Positions 36,065-46,516 of a DNA stretch of 64,000 nucleotides are shown piece by piece. The stretch comes from Lachnoclostridium sp. An118 (GTDB lineage: Bacteria > Bacillota > Clostridia > Lachnospirales > Lachnospiraceae). The DNA lies in assembly GCF_002160985.1 (NCBI RefSeq), contig NZ_NFLQ01000019.1, forward strand, positions 1 through 64,000, in the 5' to 3' direction. Numbering within the stretch: position 1 is the stretch's first letter; every line of letters starts with the position of its first letter. A program made the position numbers and the translations under genes. The notes beneath the pieces were generated by a model. The model was not told the origin of the DNA. It saw nothing but the letters and a program-made list of their open reading frames with translations, and did not search any database.

Positions 36065-38545
36065 ATGATAGACAAGATGAAGATACGGGGCGCCCGGGTC
36101 CACAATCTGAAAAATATAGATGTAGATATCCCTCTGAACAGGATCGTGGGAATCGCCGGCGTGTCCGGCTCCGGCAAATCCTCCCTGGCCCTGGGCGTCC
36201 TCTACGCGGAAGGGTCCCGGCGGTATCTGGACGCCCTCTCCACCTACACAAGGCGCAGGATGACCCAGGCGGCCAAAGCTGATGTGGACGATGTGCTCTA
36301 CGTGCCGGCGGCTCTGGCCCTCCACCAGCGCCCGGCTGTCCCCGGCATCCGCAGCACCTTCGGGACCGGCAGCGAACTTCTGAACAGCCTCCGGCTCATG
36401 TTCTCCAGACTGGCCAGCCACCGCTGTCCGTCCTGCGGCTGCTGCCTGCCGCCTACCCTGAAAGTGGCCGCCGAGCAGGAGCTGGTCTGCCCGGACTGCG
36501 GCACCTCCTTCTACGCTCCCTCCGCAGAAGAACTGGCCTTCAACAGCCAGGGGGCCTGCCCTTCCTGTGACGGGACCGGGACCGTCCGGACAGTGGACCG
36601 CTCTACCCTTGTACCGGACGAGACCCTCACCATCGACCAGGGCGCCGTGGCTCCCTGGAACTCCCTCATGTGGTCGCTTATGACCGACGTCTGCCGGGAG
36701 ATGGGAGTGCGCACGGACGTGCCCTTCTGCCAGCTGACAGACAGGGAGAAGGACATTGTCTACAACGGGCCCGCCGAGAAAAAGCATATCCTCTACAAGG
36801 CAAAAAGCTCCAACCAGGCGGCGGAGCTTGATTTTACTTATTTCAATGCTGTGTACACCGTGGAGAACGCCCTCTCCAAGGTGAAGGACGAAAAAGGCAT
36901 GAAGCGGGTGGAAAAATTCTTAAAGGAGGAGGTCTGCCCGGACTGCGGCGGGACCCGACTCTCCCAAAAAGCAAGAGCGCCCCGGCTGCGGGGCTGCTCC
37001 CTGGATGAGGTGTGCCGGATGCCGCTTGCGGATCTGGCTGGCTGGGTGTCCGGTGTCCCCGCCTCCCTGCCGGAGGAGATGCGCCCCATGGCAGAGAGTA
37101 TCTGCGAGTCCTTCCGCACCCCCGCCCGGCGGCTCATGGACCTGGGCCTTGGCTACCTTTCCCTGGACCGCGCTTCCTCCACCCTCTCCACCGGGGAGCG
37201 CCAGCGGATGCAGCTGGCCCGGGCTGTCCGCAACCGCACCACGGGGGTGCTCTACGTGCTGGACGAGCCCTCCATCGGACTGCATCCCGCCAACATCGAA
37301 GGGCTGAAAGGAGTCATGCACGACCTCATAGCAGACGGCAATTCCGTCGTACTGGTGGACCACGACACACAGATCCTGTCGGAGGCTGACTGGATCGTGG
37401 AGATGGGGCCGGAGGCCGGCCTGAAGGGCGGCCATGTCATCGCTCAGGGCAGTATTCCCCAGATCATGGCAGATCCCGGCTCCATGATCGGCCCCTTCCT
37501 GGCCGGCAGGGCAGACGGCTTCCGGAGGGAGCAGGCTCCGGCCTCTGACATGTTCTCCCACGGCCGCATCCACCTCTCCACCGGTTCCATCCACACCGTA
37601 AAGCCGCTGGAGGCAGACATCCCAAAAGGACGGCTCACTGCTGTCACCGGCGTATCCGGCTCCGGCAAGACCACCCTCGTCCTGGAGAGCCTGATCCCCG
37701 CCCTGGAGGCACAGATCAAAGGAAGAAAACTGCCGGAACACGTGCGTTCCCTGGAGGCGGATGGGATCGGACAGGTAAAACTCATCGACGCCACCCCCAT
37801 CGGCATCAACATCCGCTCCACCGTAGCCACCTACGCCAATGTCCACGATGAGCTGCGGAAGACATTTGCCAGGACACCAGGCGCAAAAGAAGCCGGCTAC
37901 AAGGCAGGGGACTTTTCCTACAACACAGGGAAGCTGCGCTGTCCGGTCTGCGACGGCACCGGCGTCATCAGCCTGGATGTGCAGTTCCTGCCGGATGTGG
38001 AAGTCACCTGCCCCGGATGCCGGGGCTCCCGGTACAGCAAGAAGGCCGCACAGATCCGATATGCGAACAAGGAGGGGAAGTCCTTCTCTCTGCCGGAGCT
38101 GATGGCCATGGATGTGAACACCGCGCTGGATGCCTGCCGTCATCTGAAAAACGTCAGTCAGCGTCTGCAGATCTTAAAAGATCTGGGGCTGGGCTACCTG
38201 ACTCTGGGTGAGGAGACCCCGGGGCTCTCCGGCGGAGAGGCCCAGCGGCTGAAGCTGGCCAGCGAGATGGGCCGCCCCCAGGGGGACTCGGTCTTTGTCT
38301 TTGACGAGCCCACCATCGGCCTCCACCCTCTGGACGTGCAGACGCTCCTCCATGTCTTCCAGACGCTCATCAGCCAGGGCGCCACTGTCATCGTCATCGA
38401 GCACGACCTGGACGTAATCCGCAGCGCAGACTACGTCATCGACATGGGCCCCGGCGGCGGGGAGAGCGGCGGGCGGATCGTGGCAACCGGAACGCCGGAA
38501 GAGATTAAGGCGAATGCACAAAGCGTGACAGGGAGATATCTGTAG
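36065..38545 (+). CDS. UvrA-like ATPase (UvrA2 / drug-resistance type)
   Basis: An 826-residue tandem ABC ATPase, shorter than UvrA (~940). It starts [37 protein letters not shown]; a second Walker A is [15 protein letters not shown], and both signature motifs ([30 protein letters not shown]) and zinc Cys modules ([30 protein letters not shown]) are present. The UvrB-binding segment is hard to place and the start is compact, fitting class II UvrA (UvrA2/DrrC type). It is a stand-alone gene. The start could also be the ATG at 36077. Confidence 0.85.
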   Translation: MIDKMKIRGARVHNLKNIDVDIPLNRIVGIAGVSGSGKSSLALGVLYAEGSRRYLDALSTYTRRRMTQAAKADVDDVLYVPAALALHQRPAVPGIRSTFGTGSELLNSLRLMFSRLASHRCPSCGCCLPPTLKVAAEQELVCPDCGTSFYAPSAEELAFNSQGACPSCDGTGTVRTVDRSTLVPDETLTIDQGAVAPWNSLMWSLMTDVCREMGVRTDVPFCQLTDREKDIVYNGPAEKKHILYKAKSSNQAAELDFTYFNAVYTVENALSKVKDEKGMKRVEKFLKEEVCPDCGGTRLSQKARAPRLRGCSLDEVCRMPLADLAGWVSGVPASLPEEMRPMAESICESFRTPARRLMDLGLGYLSLDRASSTLSTGERQRMQLARAVRNRTTGVLYVLDEPSIGLHPANIEGLKGVMHDLIADGNSVVLVDHDTQILSEADWIVEMGPEAGLKGGHVIAQGSIPQIMADPGSMIGPFLAGRADGFRREQAPASDMFSHGRIHLSTGSIHTVKPLEADIPKGRLTAVTGVSGSGKTTLVLESLIPALEAQIKGRKLPEHVRSLEADGIGQVKLIDATPIGINIRSTVATYANVHDELRKTFARTPGAKEAGYKAGDFSYNTGKLRCPVCDGTGVISLDVQFLPDVEVTCPGCRGSRYSKKAAQIRYANKEGKSFSLPELMAMDVNTALDACRHLKNVSQRLQILKDLGLGYLTLGEETPGLSGGEAQRLKLASEMGRPQGDSVFVFDEPTIGLHPLDVQTLLHVFQTLISQGATVIVIEHDLDVIRSADYVIDMGPGGGESGGRIVATGTPEEIKANAQSVTGRYL

Positions 38546-38554
38546 ACAGACGAA

Positions 38555-38592
38555 AGGAGGGCTGCCCCACCGGGCAGTCCTCCTGTGTTTTT
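38555..38592 (+). terminator. Intrinsic terminator after the UvrA-like gene
   Basis: AGGAGGGCTGCC (38555-38566) pairs with GGCAGTCCTCCT (38573-38584) around a 6-nt loop, with one G-T pair, then GTGTTTTT. It lies in the gap between convergent genes. Confidence 0.75.
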
Positions 38593-38600
38593 CCATTGTT

Positions 38601-39437
38601 TTATCCTTTCACCGCGCCTGCTGCCACACCTTTGATAATGTGCTTCTGGCAGGACAGGTAGAAGATGATCACCGGGATGACCGCCAGGATCAGTGCCGCC
38701 ATGATGGCGCCCATGTCCACCCGGCCGTAGCTTCCCTTCATATACTGGATCGCAATGGATATGGTCTTGTATTTATTCAGGTCCAGTACAAGGTAAGGCA
38801 GGAGGAAGTCATTCCAGATCCACATGGTTTCCAGTATCCCCACAGAGATGTATGTCGGCTTCATAATAGGAAGCACCACAGAAAAGAAAGTTCTAAGAGG
38901 CGTGCAGCCGTCGATAAGAGCCGCCTCCTCGATCTCCAGCGGGATGGATTTTACAAAACCACAGAACATAAAGACTGCCAGCCCCGCCCCGAATCCCAGG
39001 TAAATGATGATAATTCCCCAGGGTGTGTTGAGCCTGGTCCGGTCCGCCACCAGAGACAGGGTGAACATTACCATCTGGAAGGGGACGACCATGGAGAACA
39101 CGCAGAGCAGATACAGGATCTTTGTAAACTTTGTCTTTACCCTTGTGATATACCAGGCGCACATGGATGTGCACACAAGGATCACCAGCACAGAGCCAAC
39201 GGTAATAAATACCGTCCAGCCCACGGCGCTGAGCAGTTCGTACTTGTCGATGGCCGTCAGATAATTCTCAAGGCCGTTCCATGTCTTTTCCGCCGGCAGC
39301 GTAAAAGGTTCTTTGTTGATATATACTTTTTTCTTAAAGGAATTCATAAGCACGATCAGTATCGGGGCGATGTAGACCAGCCCCAGTATGGTGAAAGCGC
39401 CGGTCCCCAGCGTGCTTATCCTGCTTCTCTTTTTCAT
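38601..39437 (-). CDS. Carbohydrate ABC transporter permease (MalG/MsmG type)
   Basis: A 278-residue permease with six helices. The EAA loop EIEEAALIDGCTPLRTFFSVVLPIMKPTY is intact, and ILETMWIWNDFLLPYLVL is typical of MalG-type proteins. The C-terminus ends QKHIIKGVAAGAVKG, as usual for carbohydrate permeases. It directly abuts the partner permease gene (no gap). Substrate is likely an oligosaccharide. Confidence 0.92.
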   Translation of the reverse strand: MKKRSRISTLGTGAFTILGLVYIAPILIVLMNSFKKKVYINKEPFTLPAEKTWNGLENYLTAIDKYELLSAVGWTVFITVGSVLVILVCTSMCAWYITRVKTKFTKILYLLCVFSMVVPFQMVMFTLSLVADRTRLNTPWGIIIIYLGFGAGLAVFMFCGFVKSIPLEIEEAALIDGCTPLRTFFSVVLPIMKPTYISVGILETMWIWNDFLLPYLVLDLNKYKTISIAIQYMKGSYGRVDMGAIMAALILAVIPVIIFYLSCQKHIIKGVAAGAVKG

Positions 39438-40280
39438 TTACTGCTGCACCTCCTTTGAGCGGGTAGCCCGGAGCTGGAGCATGCCGATAGCCACAACGAT
39501 GACGAAGAAGATCACTGCTTTGGCCTGGCCGACGCCCTCCCATCCGGTACGTCCGTAGAATGTGTTGAAGATGTTCAGGGCCATCATCTCAGACATCTTG
39601 GACGGTTCTCCTGCCGTCAGCGACAGGTTCTGGTCAAAGAGCTTGAATCCGTTGGTAATAGACAGGAACATGCAGATGGTGATGGATGGCATCATCATGG
39701 GGATGGTCACTTTGAAAAGTCTCTGGATCCGCGATGCGCCGTCGATCTGGGCCGCCTCCATCACGTCTCCGGGGATGGACTGAAGCCCTGCAATGTAAAT
39801 GATCATCATATAACCGATCTGCTGCCAGCTCACCAGAATGATCAGTCCCCAGAAACCGTACCACTCATTCAGCCCCAGCGCTGTGCTGTAGTGCGCCAGC
39901 ACGCCGTTGAAGATGAGCTGCCAGATGTAGCCCAGCACGATGCCTCCGATCAGGTTAGGCATAAAAAAGATCGTGCGGAAAATATTGGTTCCCCGCATTT
40001 TCTGGGTCAGCGCCATGGCAAGGGCAAAGGCGATCACATTGATCACCACCAGCGATACCACGGCGAAAAGGGCGGTATACCAGAAAGAATGTCTGAACAC
40101 CGTGTCCTTAAACGCCTCGATGTAATTGGATAATCCGACAAACTTCGCATCCGTGACTGTGGTAAATTTGCAGAACGAAAGCCAGATCCCCATTACGAAC
40201 GGAATAATAAATCCAAGGATAAATGCGCAGAATGTGGGAAGCACAAAGATGGGCATATACCGCTTGATCGCTTTTTCCAT
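39438..40280 (-). CDS. Carbohydrate ABC transporter permease (MalF/MsmF type)
   Basis: A 280-residue permease with six helices starting LPTFCAFILGFIIPFVMGIWLSFCKF. The EAA loop DVMEAAQIDGASRIQRLFKVTIPMMMPS is intact. It works with the following permease and the binding protein upstream; the ATPase is not in the operon, as usual for shared MsmK-type ATPases. Confidence 0.92.
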   Translation of the reverse strand: MEKAIKRYMPIFVLPTFCAFILGFIIPFVMGIWLSFCKFTTVTDAKFVGLSNYIEAFKDTVFRHSFWYTALFAVVSLVVINVIAFALAMALTQKMRGTNIFRTIFFMPNLIGGIVLGYIWQLIFNGVLAHYSTALGLNEWYGFWGLIILVSWQQIGYMMIIYIAGLQSIPGDVMEAAQIDGASRIQRLFKVTIPMMMPSITICMFLSITNGFKLFDQNLSLTAGEPSKMSEMMALNIFNTFYGRTGWEGVGQAKAVIFFVIVVAIGMLQLRATRSKEVQQ

Positions 40281-40297
40281 ATAAATCCTCCTCCTTC

Positions 40298-40336
40298 TGA
40301 AAAAGCGGCGTTCAGACTTTTTCTGCCCGCCGCTTT
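40298..40336 (-). terminator. Intergenic terminator between binding protein and permeases
   Basis: AAAGCGGCG (40302-40310) pairs with CGCCGCTTT (40328-40336); on the minus strand a TTTTTC run follows. Placed between the binding protein gene and the permease genes, it should make the binding protein message more abundant than the permeases. Confidence 0.7.
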
Positions 40337-40376
40337 CCTGTTCAATTCAATATGTCTTTCAGATCTTCCGGAAAGA

Positions 40377-41681
40377 TTACTCTGCTGATGCCGCTGCCTC
40401 TGTAGCCCATCCGTCCACAAATGCGCTTACAACTTTATCCCAGTTGGCATCTGTCTGGTCTGCCGCATATGCAGTCAGCGCAGATCCTACGCCGTTTTTC
40501 CACTCTTCAGAAGGCATGGTTGAGAATACCCATGTCACAGGTGTTTTCCCATCTTCCATGTACGCGTTGGCTTCGTTTACCAGTGTATTTTCAGACTCAA
40601 GGTTGGACTTGAACGGAATGACAAATCCCATATCCTTGCACATAGCCTCCACACCTTCATCGGAAGTTACACACCAGTTCATGAAATCCAGTGTTGCCTG
40701 GATATCTTCCTCAGATGCCTTGGAGTTTACACACCAGTAGTTCTCTGTTCCTGTGCAGACGCCCTGGTTCTCCTCGCCCTCAACTCCGATGTAGATTGGC
40801 AGAATGCCAAGGTTCTCATCCCCGATATCCGCAATGTTGTTGTACTCCCATGTACCGTTCTGGTAGAAGACCGCTTCCTCTGTCACAAACTCTGCTGTAG
40901 AGTCATCGGCTGTCTTTGTGGAAATCTCTGTCGGTTCGCAGGTTGCATTATTGATGTACAGATCCCAGATCTGGCGGTAATTGTCAAGGTATGTGCCCTT
41001 GATGGCGTCTGTATTGTCAATGCCCTCATCCTTGTACTCATAGTAGATCGGAAGATTTGCCAGATGTGTCTTGAATCTCCAGTCAGATGAGCTGTCCATG
41101 CCTGCTGATGTAAAAGCGGAAAATCCAAGTTCATCCTTTCTTGCCGTAATGTCTTCCACTACCTTTTTGAAGCTGTCAAAGTCTGTGATATCGTCTGCTG
41201 TGTAGCCTGCTTTCTCAAGAAGGTCCTTGTTGTAGATAATGCCGTAGTTCTCGATAACGTAGGCAATACCTGCCATCTTATCGCCGTCCATCAGCGCAAA
41301 ACTGTCGTCTGTCAGCTCCCCTGCGATATCGGAGTCAGACAGATCATAGCAGTAGTCTTTCCAGCTTGCCAGTCCCACAGGTCCGTTTACCTGGAACAGG
41401 GTAGGCGCATCTGTCTTTGCCATCTCTGATTTCAGTGTCTTCTCATACTCTCCGGAAGCTGCTGTCAGAACTGTCACCTCCACGCCGGTCTCCTCTGTGT
41501 AGACTTCCGCCAGTTCCTGCCAGTACTCGTCCGCCTCAGGCTTAAAGTTGAGGTAATATACCTTTCCTTCTGCCTCACTGCTGCCGCTGTCCCCGGAATC
41601 AGAGGAGCTTCCGCATCCTGCCACCAGGCCTGCTGTCATGGCTGCAACTAATAATAATGATATTACTTTTTTCTTTTTCAT
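40377..41681 (-). CDS. Carbohydrate ABC transporter substrate-binding lipoprotein
   Basis: A 434-residue SBP_bac_1 protein with a lipoprotein signal (LLLVAAMTAGLVAGC) and linker. Segments YLNFKPEADEYWQELAEVYTEETGVEVTVLTA and WCVTSDEGVEAMCKDMGFVIPFKS are typical of sugar-binding proteins. It is the first gene of the importer operon. A TATAAT lies on the minus strand at 41730-41735 without a good -35, which would suit an activator-dependent promoter driven by the AraC-type response regulator upstream. Confidence 0.92.
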   Translation of the reverse strand: MKKKKVISLLLVAAMTAGLVAGCGSSSDSGDSGSSEAEGKVYYLNFKPEADEYWQELAEVYTEETGVEVTVLTAASGEYEKTLKSEMAKTDAPTLFQVNGPVGLASWKDYCYDLSDSDIAGELTDDSFALMDGDKMAGIAYVIENYGIIYNKDLLEKAGYTADDITDFDSFKKVVEDITARKDELGFSAFTSAGMDSSSDWRFKTHLANLPIYYEYKDEGIDNTDAIKGTYLDNYRQIWDLYINNATCEPTEISTKTADDSTAEFVTEEAVFYQNGTWEYNNIADIGDENLGILPIYIGVEGEENQGVCTGTENYWCVNSKASEEDIQATLDFMNWCVTSDEGVEAMCKDMGFVIPFKSNLESENTLVNEANAYMEDGKTPVTWVFSTMPSEEWKNGVGSALTAYAADQTDANWDKVVSAFVDGWATEAAASAE

Positions 41682-41782
41682 ATCCTTCCTCGCCTTTCTG
41701 AAAACCTCTGTTTTCTTTGTTCTGGGACTATTATAACCGGCTGTTCTTCCGCCCCGTTATCAAATAAAAAACCAGGAATGCC

Positions 41783-41827
41783 AAAAAAAATACTTCAGCG
41801 CCGGTATCTTCTCCGGCGCCGAAGTAT
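41783..41827 (-). terminator. Strong intrinsic terminator after the regulatory operon
   Basis: ATACTTCAGCGCCGG (41790-41804) pairs with CCGGCGCCGAAGTAT (41813-41827), one mismatch, then TTTTTTT on the minus strand. It separates the regulator/kinase/second binding protein genes from the importer operon and touches the last codons of the binding protein gene. Confidence 0.85.
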
Positions 41828-43125
41828 CACTGCTCCTCCAGAAATTCCTGGATGCTCTCGTCTTCTTTTCTTGTAAATTCCTCCGGGCTGATCTTCCCCT
41901 GGGCCAAATCCGGGAGGATGGTTCCCAGCGTCTCCTCCTGCAGGATGGAGTTCCATTTCACCTGGTAGTTGGGGACAAGGACCGGGCCGCTTTTGTAGGT
42001 CTCTATATAGTCCCGCTCTGCCTGGGTCAGGGAATCCGGACTCTGTTCAAACAGCTCCTCCCTCTGCTCCATGTTCATCTGCGTGCGCAGCTTCAGAAGA
42101 GCCGCCGCCCCCTCTTTGACTTCCTGGCTGTAGCTGGACACAATGGCCCAGCCGAATGTCTCCGGGGATGAGATCAGCCTGTTTTCCGGAAATGCCGAGA
42201 ACCTTACTTTGTCCTGCCACTCTTCGGGAATCTGATCCATCATCCAGTATCCGTTAGGGATCATGGCTGCCTTCCCGGAGAAAAAATTCTCATAGGACAC
42301 ATCAAAATCCACATACAGCGCATCACCTGTGGTGTACTGAAACAGCCGCTCCAGCGTCCGGGCAATGCGCAGCCCGCTTTCATTCTGGTAGGTGTCCGGG
42401 TAAAACTGCTGCATGAACTGCGCCCCTTCCTCCGTGGAGGCCGCCTCCGCTGTGGCAAAAAGCATGGGCGCCCAGGCCGTCCCCTCCGTATGAAGGGCCA
42501 GCGGAATGATGCCGCAGCTCTCCAGCTTCTCGCAGCACTCCCAGAATTCCTCCCAGGTTTCGGGAAACTTCTCAATACACGCCTGGGCAAACAGCTCCTC
42601 GTTCCAGAAGATCCCGGAACAGGAAAATGCCGCCGTACTGACAGGCCCCAGATAGATACTGCCGTCCTCCTCGCTGCAGGACTCCAGCACCGACGGCTCG
42701 ATCATCTCCATCCACTCTTCATCTTCCTTGATATACCCGGACAGTTCCTCGATCCTGCCATCCTGGATCATCGTATAATAGAAAGCGGGAAGCATCCGGA
42801 GATCTGTAATGACAGCCGGGAGGGTATCCGTCACATTCTGCCTTTTCAGGTTCTGCCGGTACTCTTCCTCCGTCTCCATGACCCACTCCACATCCGCCTG
42901 CCACTTCCCATCATACAGTTCATTGAATGCCTGGATCACATCCTCCTCATTTTTGTTGCCTGTAGAGGAGTCCACGATCAGGATGACCGGGATGGACACC
43001 TCCTCCCCGCCTGCTTTTTCCTCTGTCTGCCTTCCCGCGCAGCCTGCGGCTGCCACGGAGAAAAGCAGGGAAACCGCTGCCGCCTGTATGACTCTTTCTT
43101 TAAATCTGTATCTGTTCCTGCTCAT
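41827..43125 (-). CDS. Second extracellular solute-binding lipoprotein beside the two-component system
   Basis: Start at 43125 with GGAGG 4 bases away; 432 residues. A lipoprotein signal (SLLFSVAAAGC) is followed by a mature SBP_bac_1 domain (IPVILIVDSSTGNKNEEDVIQAFNELYDG, GYWMMDQIPEEW). It overlaps the histidine kinase gene by 26 bp and is separated from the importer by a terminator. A second binding protein co-transcribed with a YesMN-type system may sense sugar for the kinase rather than feed the importer; this is inference. Confidence 0.85.
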   Translation of the reverse strand: MSRNRYRFKERVIQAAAVSLLFSVAAAGCAGRQTEEKAGGEEVSIPVILIVDSSTGNKNEEDVIQAFNELYDGKWQADVEWVMETEEEYRQNLKRQNVTDTLPAVITDLRMLPAFYYTMIQDGRIEELSGYIKEDEEWMEMIEPSVLESCSEEDGSIYLGPVSTAAFSCSGIFWNEELFAQACIEKFPETWEEFWECCEKLESCGIIPLALHTEGTAWAPMLFATAEAASTEEGAQFMQQFYPDTYQNESGLRIARTLERLFQYTTGDALYVDFDVSYENFFSGKAAMIPNGYWMMDQIPEEWQDKVRFSAFPENRLISSPETFGWAIVSSYSQEVKEGAAALLKLRTQMNMEQREELFEQSPDSLTQAERDYIETYKSGPVLVPNYQVKWNSILQEETLGTILPDLAQGKISPEEFTRKEDESIQEFLEEQ

Positions 43126-44902
43126 ATGCCTCCTGCCCGTCTCCCCGGGGAATTTTGATCGTACATGTTGTTCCATCTTCCTGTGCTCTGCAGTAAAAGG
43201 CTGCCCCGTCCCCGTACTTCAGTCTGAGGCGGGTCAGAATATTTACCACGCCGTAGCCGTGCCTCTTATCCGGAAAGCAGTTTTTCATCTCTCCCAGAGG
43301 CAGCTTGTTCATTCCGTTGATCTTCTGCACCATGTCCGCCTCCATGGGGGTGCCGTTATTGTACACCTCCAGGTACAGCTCCTCTTCTTCCTTCCACACG
43401 GTGATCCGGATCTGTCCTCCCTCAAAAATATCCCGGAATCCATACTTTACTGCATTTTCCACAAGCGGCTGCAGGACCAGCTTCAGAACAGTTGTGTGGG
43501 CGGCATCCACCCGGCAGTCTACCTGGTAGGAGAAAAGATCTTTGTTTCGTATCTGCTGGATCTCCATGTAACTCTTCACATTCTCCAGTTCGTCTTCCAC
43601 AGTCACTATATCGTTTCCTTTGCTCAGCGACAGCCGCAGATATCTGGACAGGGCCTGAATCATCCGCATAGTCGTCTCTTCCTTGTTGATCCGCGCCAGC
43701 ATATAGATCGTATCCAGCGTGTTGTACAGAAAATGCGGATTGATCTGGCTGATCAGCATGTTCAGCTCCGATGTGCGCAGCTCTCTCTCCTGCTCCTTGA
43801 TCTCCTCCAGTAGCCTCTGGATATTCCCGAGCAGTTCATTGTAGGAGTGACCGATCTCGTCCAGCTCTGTGTTGGTATGGAGCTCTATGGTCCGGTCAAA
43901 ATTACTGCCGTCAAATTCCGCCATGGCCGTCCGGATTTCCTGGATGGGCTTTGTAAATCTTCTGGAGAAATAAATACTCAGCACCGCGGCCGCAGCCAGC
44001 ACCACAAGATAGATCCCGGCCAGCACCAGGAAAACAGGGAAGATCCCCTGGTTCAGCACCCTGTCCGGCACAAAGGAAAAGACCGCCAGCCCGCTGGCCT
44101 CATCCCGGTACGCCGACAGAACGCCTCCCGGAACACTCTCCCCCTCCAGGATCATGCCGGCAGACCCGCTCCCGGCGATACGCTCCGCTATATCCGCCTG
44201 GCGCTTCTTACCCACGCTGAATTCCTCCGGAACCGAGGAAAAACAGAGCTGCCCTTTGGCGTCGATAATTCCAACCGCCGCCTCGCTTGTCAGCTCTCCA
44301 CTTGTCCCTGTGATCCCCTCCAGAAACGCATCATCCATCCTGAAGAACAGCATCCCGGGGTCGTGGGCGTACTCCATGCTCCGGACATACCTTCCGATAA
44401 AAAGCGCCTCCTCCTCTGTTCCAAAAAGCGTATCTTTCGCCCAGAACCATTTCGTCCGGGCGTAGTCCGCTCCCAGATACTCCTGGAAACCGCTGTCTGT
44501 CACATCCTCAAAGGTTACATCTGAATAGGATTTACTGTATACGTTCCCTTTATTATCCACATAGCAGTAATCCGCGATGTGCTCCAGCCCCACATAGGCG
44601 AAATATTTACTCAGACCAATGCGGCTGACTTCCTCCAGCCCCTTACTGCGCAGGCTCTGCTGCACATCGTCATAGAGGACGCACTCTGCCGTCGCCTCGT
44701 CGCTCTGGCGAAACAGATTTTCCAGGCTGATGCCCATTCTCTCCGTCATAAACTCGTATTTTGCGATCACCGCCCGGGTCAGCCTGTTCTTCACATACAG
44801 GCCGGCCCCCAGGCTGGAGAGAAGAAGCGCAAGCCCCAGGAGCGCCGCCGTATACTTCAGATATTTTTTCTGTATGCCGGATACCTTCTCGTTTCTTTTC
44901 AT
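43100..44902 (-). CDS. Sensor histidine kinase, YesM type
   Basis: A 600-residue kinase with transmembrane helices near residues 16-35 and 285-305, a large outside sensor domain between them, a HAMP segment (RRFTKPIQEIRTAMAEFDGSNF), the His_kinase motif INPHFLYNTLDTIY and a C-terminal ATPase with LVLQPLVENAVKYG and HGYGVVNI. It acts with the AraC-type response regulator upstream. Confidence 0.92.
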   Translation of the reverse strand: MKRNEKVSGIQKKYLKYTAALLGLALLLSSLGAGLYVKNRLTRAVIAKYEFMTERMGISLENLFRQSDEATAECVLYDDVQQSLRSKGLEEVSRIGLSKYFAYVGLEHIADYCYVDNKGNVYSKSYSDVTFEDVTDSGFQEYLGADYARTKWFWAKDTLFGTEEEALFIGRYVRSMEYAHDPGMLFFRMDDAFLEGITGTSGELTSEAAVGIIDAKGQLCFSSVPEEFSVGKKRQADIAERIAGSGSAGMILEGESVPGGVLSAYRDEASGLAVFSFVPDRVLNQGIFPVFLVLAGIYLVVLAAAAVLSIYFSRRFTKPIQEIRTAMAEFDGSNFDRTIELHTNTELDEIGHSYNELLGNIQRLLEEIKEQERELRTSELNMLISQINPHFLYNTLDTIYMLARINKEETTMRMIQALSRYLRLSLSKGNDIVTVEDELENVKSYMEIQQIRNKDLFSYQVDCRVDAAHTTVLKLVLQPLVENAVKYGFRDIFEGGQIRITVWKEEEELYLEVYNNGTPMEADMVQKINGMNKLPLGEMKNCFPDKRHGYGVVNILTRLRLKYGDGAAFYCRAQEDGTTCTIKIPRGDGQEAYEQEQIQI

Positions 44903-44914
44903 ATCGATTTCTGT

Positions 44915-46516
44915 CTATCCCTCGTACTCTTTCTTGTATTCGCTTGGGAGCTTCCCCGTGTACTGCTTGAACACATGGGAAAAATAGGACGGGTTGTGGA
45001 TCCCCACCGCCTCACAGATATCTCCAATACTGCCTTTTCCTTCCTCCAGCAGCTTTTTGGCCTTCTCCATCCTCTGCTGGAGAAGATACTGCTTGAACGT
45101 CATGTGGAACGTATTTTTAAACACCCTTCCGAAATAGACCGGGTTCAGATAAATGTGGGAGGCCACAGATACAATGGACAGCTCCTCATCCCTGAGATGT
45201 TCCTCTATATAAGCCACTGCCTCTGACATGTACTCTTTAAAATATCTCGTCTCATCCTGCTTTGCGTCACTTTTTCTCACTTCAATGGCCGCGCACAGGA
45301 TCCGGTAACAGACATCCACCATCTTTGCCGTGCCGATGGTTCCCAGATTATCGTAGTAGCCCCGGAACTTTTCCCGGATATCCTCTGACAGCCCGTAAGA
45401 CGCCTGGAGCATGAGTTCCACTTTCAGCATCATCCGGTGGAGATGCTGCCGCTGCTGTTCCTCCTCGTGGGGCAGCCCGTAGACAAACTGGACAAAGGCC
45501 TCCTTCAGCTCTTTCTCACTGTTCCTGCGCACAGCGTTCACGATCAGATTGTCCACGTCCCCGCTTTCTCCGGCCGTCGCCGCCTGGTCCGGCAGCTCCA
45601 CCCCCTCCGGGGAAGTAAAAGCACCCGCTCCGGACACACTGGCAATCTCGAACAGCTTCCGGGCTTCCACATAACTTCTTTTGATCCCGGCAATTCCTTT
45701 GTAGGGCTTGGATATGGCGGCTATAACCCTGCTCTGCTCCTCCTTTTTGATGTATTCCAGGAAGTGCTTCAGCTTTCCCACCGCCTCTTTGTCCGTGGTG
45801 CGGACGATAAAGGCGCTGCCCGTCTCCTCGCCGTCGGCCCGCCAGCAGAAATAGCGGCTCTCCAGCTCCTCTTCCAGCCTTTTAAGAAGCGCAAATCTGG
45901 CCGCTTCATAATCCAGGTAATCCGTGATCTTGTAGGCCACATCTATATCCGCGTACACAGTGATAAAGCGCTCCTCATTTCCAGGCATGTCTCCCAGCGT
46001 CCGGAAGACTTCTTCCACCTTTTCCTCCGGGAGCCTGTCCCGGACATAATTCTGCACAACTACCTGCTGAAAGCTGGTTCCATCCTGTACCAGCAGCTTC
46101 TCCCAGCTCTCATATCTGGCTTCCTGCTCCATCTGCTCCATGCAGGTCCGATAGGCTGCCCCCATGGTCTCCCGCAGCTTCTCATCCTCAATAGGCTTCA
46201 GCAGATACGCGAAAGCCCCCAGATCGCAGGCCTGCTGGGCATAGTCAAAATCCCGGTAGGCGCTGAGGACGATAAACATGCAGTCCATGTCCGTTTTCTG
46301 GATCTCCTCCATCACCATCAGCCCCGTGATCTGCTTCATCCGTATGTCCGTCAGCACCACGTGGGGCTTTGTCTCTTTAATCACCTCTATGGCCTGCTCG
46401 CCGCTCTGGGCTGAGCCCACTACCTTAAAACCCATGTCCGCCCAGTCGTAGGTGTCAAGCAGTCCCTGCAGCAGGATAGGTTCATCGTCCACGATCACAA
46501 GTTTCAATAATTTCAT
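44915..46516 (-). CDS. Response regulator with AraC-type DNA-binding domain (YesN type)
   Basis: A 533-residue regulator. The N-terminal receiver has phospho-acceptor Asp in HVVLTDIRMKQITG and Lys in AYLLKPIEDEKL. A long middle region leads to a C-terminal double helix-turn-helix AraC domain (SIVSVASHIYLNPVYFGRVFKNTFHMTFKQYL, GDICEAVGIHNPSYFSHVFKQYTGKLPSEYK). It should control the sugar importer operon. The gap 46517-46745 shows no gene. Confidence 0.93.
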   Translation of the reverse strand: MKLLKLVIVDDEPILLQGLLDTYDWADMGFKVVGSAQSGEQAIEVIKETKPHVVLTDIRMKQITGLMVMEEIQKTDMDCMFIVLSAYRDFDYAQQACDLGAFAYLLKPIEDEKLRETMGAAYRTCMEQMEQEARYESWEKLLVQDGTSFQQVVVQNYVRDRLPEEKVEEVFRTLGDMPGNEERFITVYADIDVAYKITDYLDYEAARFALLKRLEEELESRYFCWRADGEETGSAFIVRTTDKEAVGKLKHFLEYIKKEEQSRVIAAISKPYKGIAGIKRSYVEARKLFEIASVSGAGAFTSPEGVELPDQAATAGESGDVDNLIVNAVRRNSEKELKEAFVQFVYGLPHEEEQQRQHLHRMMLKVELMLQASYGLSEDIREKFRGYYDNLGTIGTAKMVDVCYRILCAAIEVRKSDAKQDETRYFKEYMSEAVAYIEEHLRDEELSIVSVASHIYLNPVYFGRVFKNTFHMTFKQYLLQQRMEKAKKLLEEGKGSIGDICEAVGIHNPSYFSHVFKQYTGKLPSEYKKEYEG

